A program made the translations under genes and the position numbers. Shown here piece after piece: positions 61,201 through 64,000 of a stretch of 64,000 nt of DNA. Origin of the DNA: Isochrysis galbana (Eukaryota; Haptophyta; Isochrysidales; Isochrysidaceae); the NCBI GenBank assembly GCA_018136815.1, contig CM030941.1, positions 132,239-196,238 on the forward strand, given 5' to 3'. Within the stretch, counting starts at the first letter, position 1. Every line of letters begins with the position of its first letter. Under the pieces are notes generated by a model. That model was not told where the DNA came from, made no database searches, and was given only the letters and a program-made list of their open reading frames with translations.

Positions 61201-64000
61201 GGTCGGCTCTTCATCGTTATGAGAGGGGGAGGGAAACGAGTGAAGTTTCTTCCGACCCCGTTGTTTCCCGTCCAGCTACTCCCGAGTCAGACAACCACGA
61301 AGACCAAAAAGAAACCCACGATAACCACGACAACGACACGCCACTCCACGCCTCCGAGTCTACACTCCACGACCCATTCTCTCCATGGACCGCCCCGCCT
61401 CCGGCACGCGCGAGCTCGCCGCGTCCGACGACGCCGACGACTCTCCGGAAGCGGCGCCAACAATGGCAATCATTCGGAGTGAACTGGGACCAGAAATGGT
61501 CCAACGTCACGCTCGAAACCGCTGACGAAATAAGAGCGCAAGCTCTAGCCGGACGAAACGCCGACGAGGAATCCGACCTCGCCGCTGCCGTCCGAGCGCC
61601 GATCGAGTTCGTGGAAGCCAAAGGCATCCGCGCCGAAGAGCTAGCCTCATTAGTTCGAAGACCCAAGACAGAAGCCCAAGCCCGTCTCGAGAAAGATTGG
61701 GAAAAGATGTCCGACCACCCGAGGCACCCCACCGACAAGAGAGGCCTGGGCTACACTAGTCCCAAGCTATCACCCTGTACCGCTACCAACGAGGACGACC
61801 CCTCTAGGCCCCCTGCCACGATAGCGGCAGTCGGAGTACCCGAAGAGACGACGACCAGTTTGACGACGAATTCACCCGAGCAACGACGCTGGCGACCAAC
61901 CCCGTCCCTGTCCGACACCATTGCACACGTGACCGCGCACCGGCCGGAGAGCGTCGTGGATACCCTACCATCTGCCTACCCAAGGCATTGTCTATATGTT
62001 CGAGATCTAATGGTCTGCCGCTCCGGCGAGGCTGCCGGCAAAGAAGGAGTAATCTTAGCCGACTCCGCCCTCACGGTCAACAGCACACTCGCTGACACCG
62101 GAGCTGGCCCGTCGGTCGTGACCACTTCCCTCTTGTCCAGCCTACCCAACGACGCATGCGTCGAGCGGCTGCCGCAAGCCGTAGTGACACCGCTCCATGG
62201 CCCAGACGGCCTACCTCTTATCACGCGAGGCAAGGCTCGAATCGTTTTCTCCGTCGGTGGATTTCTCTTTCGTCATACGTTCATGGTGATTGAAGGCAAC
62301 CCGATGCTACTGCTCGGGAACGACTTCTTAGCTACGCACGCCGCTTCGATTCAGCTCGCCTCCGACAGCGCGGACGGCTCTATCACCCTCGGTGCCCCAT
62401 CCACGGTGGCTCCTCTTGAGGTTAATGGCAGTCCAAGCCCCGACGCTCCGCCGATCTTTCGCGTCTCGACGTCACCGATAGCGGTGGTCCCTGTCAGCAT
62501 GACTTGTGCACAGGTCTGTCCGACCTCCGCGAACCCAATCACGACTGACTTCTTCCGAGGGCCGCAAGCCGCCGAAAACGACAACCAGCTAGTCTCCGAG
62601 CCGCTCTTCAACACGGCCGATGAGTTTGCCGCCAAAGCGCCGGCGTCTTGTGGCTCCGAGTACCTCCTATATACCCATGAACCTATCACGATCCCGGCCT
62701 ATCATCGGGCGACGTTTCACGTCCGAATTCCGCTAGCTCTTCGAGAACACGAAGACTGCGCCATGCTCGTGGACCGACTCCCTACACGCGAGACTATTGA
62801 CAGCTCTCCTCTCGTCATCCCTCAAGTAGAGAGGCCGAACTCCGACCACACCATCGCGATCACGGTGGTCAACACTGACGCCAAACCACTACACCTTCCG
62901 TCGTTCCACCCTGTAGCTTCGCTACAGGTTCGATTCAAGATTCACGCCGGAACTTATCACCGCGTCGGTGACGTTAACTCGCCGGATGTGATTGAGTCGC
63001 TCAACGAGGACCAACGTAAGCTCCTTGAGGCAGCCAAGATCGACCCCGAGGGCCGTCTCTCGATGCCCCAACGTGAACAAGTTCGTCGTCTACTAGCCCG
63101 ACGTATCGCTGCTTTCGCAATTGACCCGACCAACCCGAATCACACTCACGTGATGGAGGTAGAGCTACCGCTCAACCCCGGAGCCGAAGCTCACCGTCAC
63201 GCACCGTCTAGAGTTGGACGAGAGGGTGAGAAGGTCATAGAGGACGAAGTTTGCAAGATGGAGTCCGCGGGCATCATTAGGAAATCAAATTCGTCGTGGG
63301 CCTCTCGAGTCGTGTTAGTCACTAAGAAGGATGGCTCCGTACGTTTCTGCGTAGATTATCGCGACGTCAACTCCAAGCTTCGTCTAGAGGACAGCCCTCT
63401 TCCCCTCACGGTAGAAGCCATCGACCGATTGTCGTCCGGTCAAGGCAACCTCGATTCTCTATTCCTTTGCACCCTGGACCTGGCATCTGGTTTCTGGGGT
63501 ATACCGATCAAAGAATCCGATAAACATATCACCGCGTTCACTACTCATCGCGGCAAGTACGAGTTCAATTACTTGCCTTTCGGTGTTCAATCCGGTCCCT
63601 CGTATATGTGCCGCCTCATGGACGCCGTTCTCGGTGGGCTGGCATGGGAGATTTGTATGCCATACTTGGATGATGTCGGCGCCTGGTCGACAGGTGTAGG
63701 TGACTCGCTGCAGGCCAGGGAAGAGTCGTCATTCCAACAAATGTTACACCGTCTTGATCTTGTCTTGGAACGTCTCATCTGGGCGGGCCTCACTTGCAAG
63801 ATGTCGAAATGCGTTTTCTTTGCCACCTCGGCTGAATATCTCGGCCACGTTGTTTCGCGTGAAGGTCTTCGGATGGATCCCAAGAAAGTGGAAGCCGTCT
63901 CGAAAATCGACCCTACCCAAATCAACTCGATCGAAGCCGTCCGTTCTTTCCTTGGACTATGCTCGTACTACCGCCGTTTCATCCGTCGTTTTGCGATCCG
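58249..64000 (+). CDS. pol: Ty3/gypsy-type pol with methyltransferase-like domain (runs off window)
   Basis: A single frame (codon starts divisible by 3) is open from the TGA ending at about 58248 to the window end, more than 1900 codons. Order: disordered Ser/Pro/Glu-rich region (58249-60400), cytosine-methyltransferase-like domain (60480-61060), acidic linker, retropepsin-like protease (ADTGAGPSVV at about 62091; LLLGNDFLATH at about 62308), linker, then Ty3-type reverse transcriptase. The latter shows VTKKDGSVRFCVDYRD (about 63318-63365), LDLASGFWGIPI (63475-63510, first catalytic Asp), LPFGVQSGPSYM, YLDDV (63663-63677, catalytic pair), EYLGHVVSREGL and RSFLGLCSYYRRFI. RNase H and integrase should lie beyond the window. 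Reading through the gag TAG would make a gag-pol polyprotein. Confidence 0.85.
60480..61060 (+). other. DNA cytosine-methyltransferase-like domain inside pol
   Basis: The order of motifs is that of a C5-cytosine methylase fold. A SAM-loop-like start VLVVGETSGVVSSMFLLAG is followed by an acidic strand (TCDLYPSE), then DLVIAHPPCTYLS with the PPC catalytic loop (60660-60668). After a helix come AVENPRMH (the ENV/ENP motif), FVQPWEHG, KATGLYLTKGLPPLQPT and the terminal RSRTYVGVAGAMAIHW. This motif chain is the one I know from phage and bacterial proteins of the compact DCM-like type. It is in frame with the protease and reverse transcriptase. Whether it methylates DNA cannot be told from sequence; the usual target-recognition region is short. 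Confidence 0.75.

Overview
This is a GC-rich, intron-bearing nuclear segment of a eukaryotic alga. Two things suggest a secondary plastid. The PsbQ-like protein at 2841-3895 carries an ER-type signal peptide ahead of a second, twin-arginine-type hydrophobic segment, the layout of a lumen protein in an alga whose plastid lies inside the ER system. One intron of the AMBRA1-like gene also appears to be GC-AG rather than GT-AG. I favour a haptophyte, but a pelagophyte or other secondary-plastid alga is not excluded by what I can see.

Single-copy host genes make up a small part of the window: a PsbQ-like thylakoid-lumen protein (2841-3895), a hypothetical protein (7937-8458), the RNase P/MRP subunit POP1 (11881-14289, minus), an ML/NPC2-like lipid-binding protein (19375-20202, minus), a short F-box protein (26076-26399), an AMBRA1-like WD40 protein in five exons (29949-32929, minus), the UFM1-activating enzyme UBA5 in three exons (38337-40203) and a membrane hybrid histidine kinase (45169-47487, minus). 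They do not form a pathway, although three belong to ubiquitin or ubiquitin-like systems.

Most of the rest is mobile DNA, and several elements can be bounded exactly by target-site duplications (TSDs). One non-LTR (LINE) family has four insertions with 17-18 bp or longer TSDs (6528-7695, 9961-11604, 14463-18458, 21454-24522) and all are internally rearranged. A SINE-like family of about 760-790 bp has 13-14 bp TSDs (4659-5443, 28294-29109, plus fragments). Two Mutator-like elements have about 9 bp TSDs and iterated CTGATATCAGG motifs (1367-2451, 49445-49931). A hAT element has a perfect 8 bp TSD (42856-43796) next to a different hAT fragment. There are mariner/Stowaway-like elements (8703-9308, 49236-49421), a copia RNase H remnant (26827-27747) and other TIR elements. 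Long CT/GA microsatellites separate many of these.

The right end (about 51.2-64 kb) is a large Ty3/gypsy-type retrotransposon running off the window. Its pol reading frame holds a cytosine-methyltransferase-like domain (PPC and ENP motifs, 60480-61060) upstream of the protease and reverse transcriptase. Its gag and pol share one frame separated by a TAG. A run of exactly 100 N (56987-57086) is flanked by a near-identical 3.57 kb duplication differing mainly by single-base indels. This looks like two unmerged overlapping contigs rather than two elements.

An AT-richer ORF at 15572-16774, inside one LINE, may come from a virus-like DNA polymerase gene.
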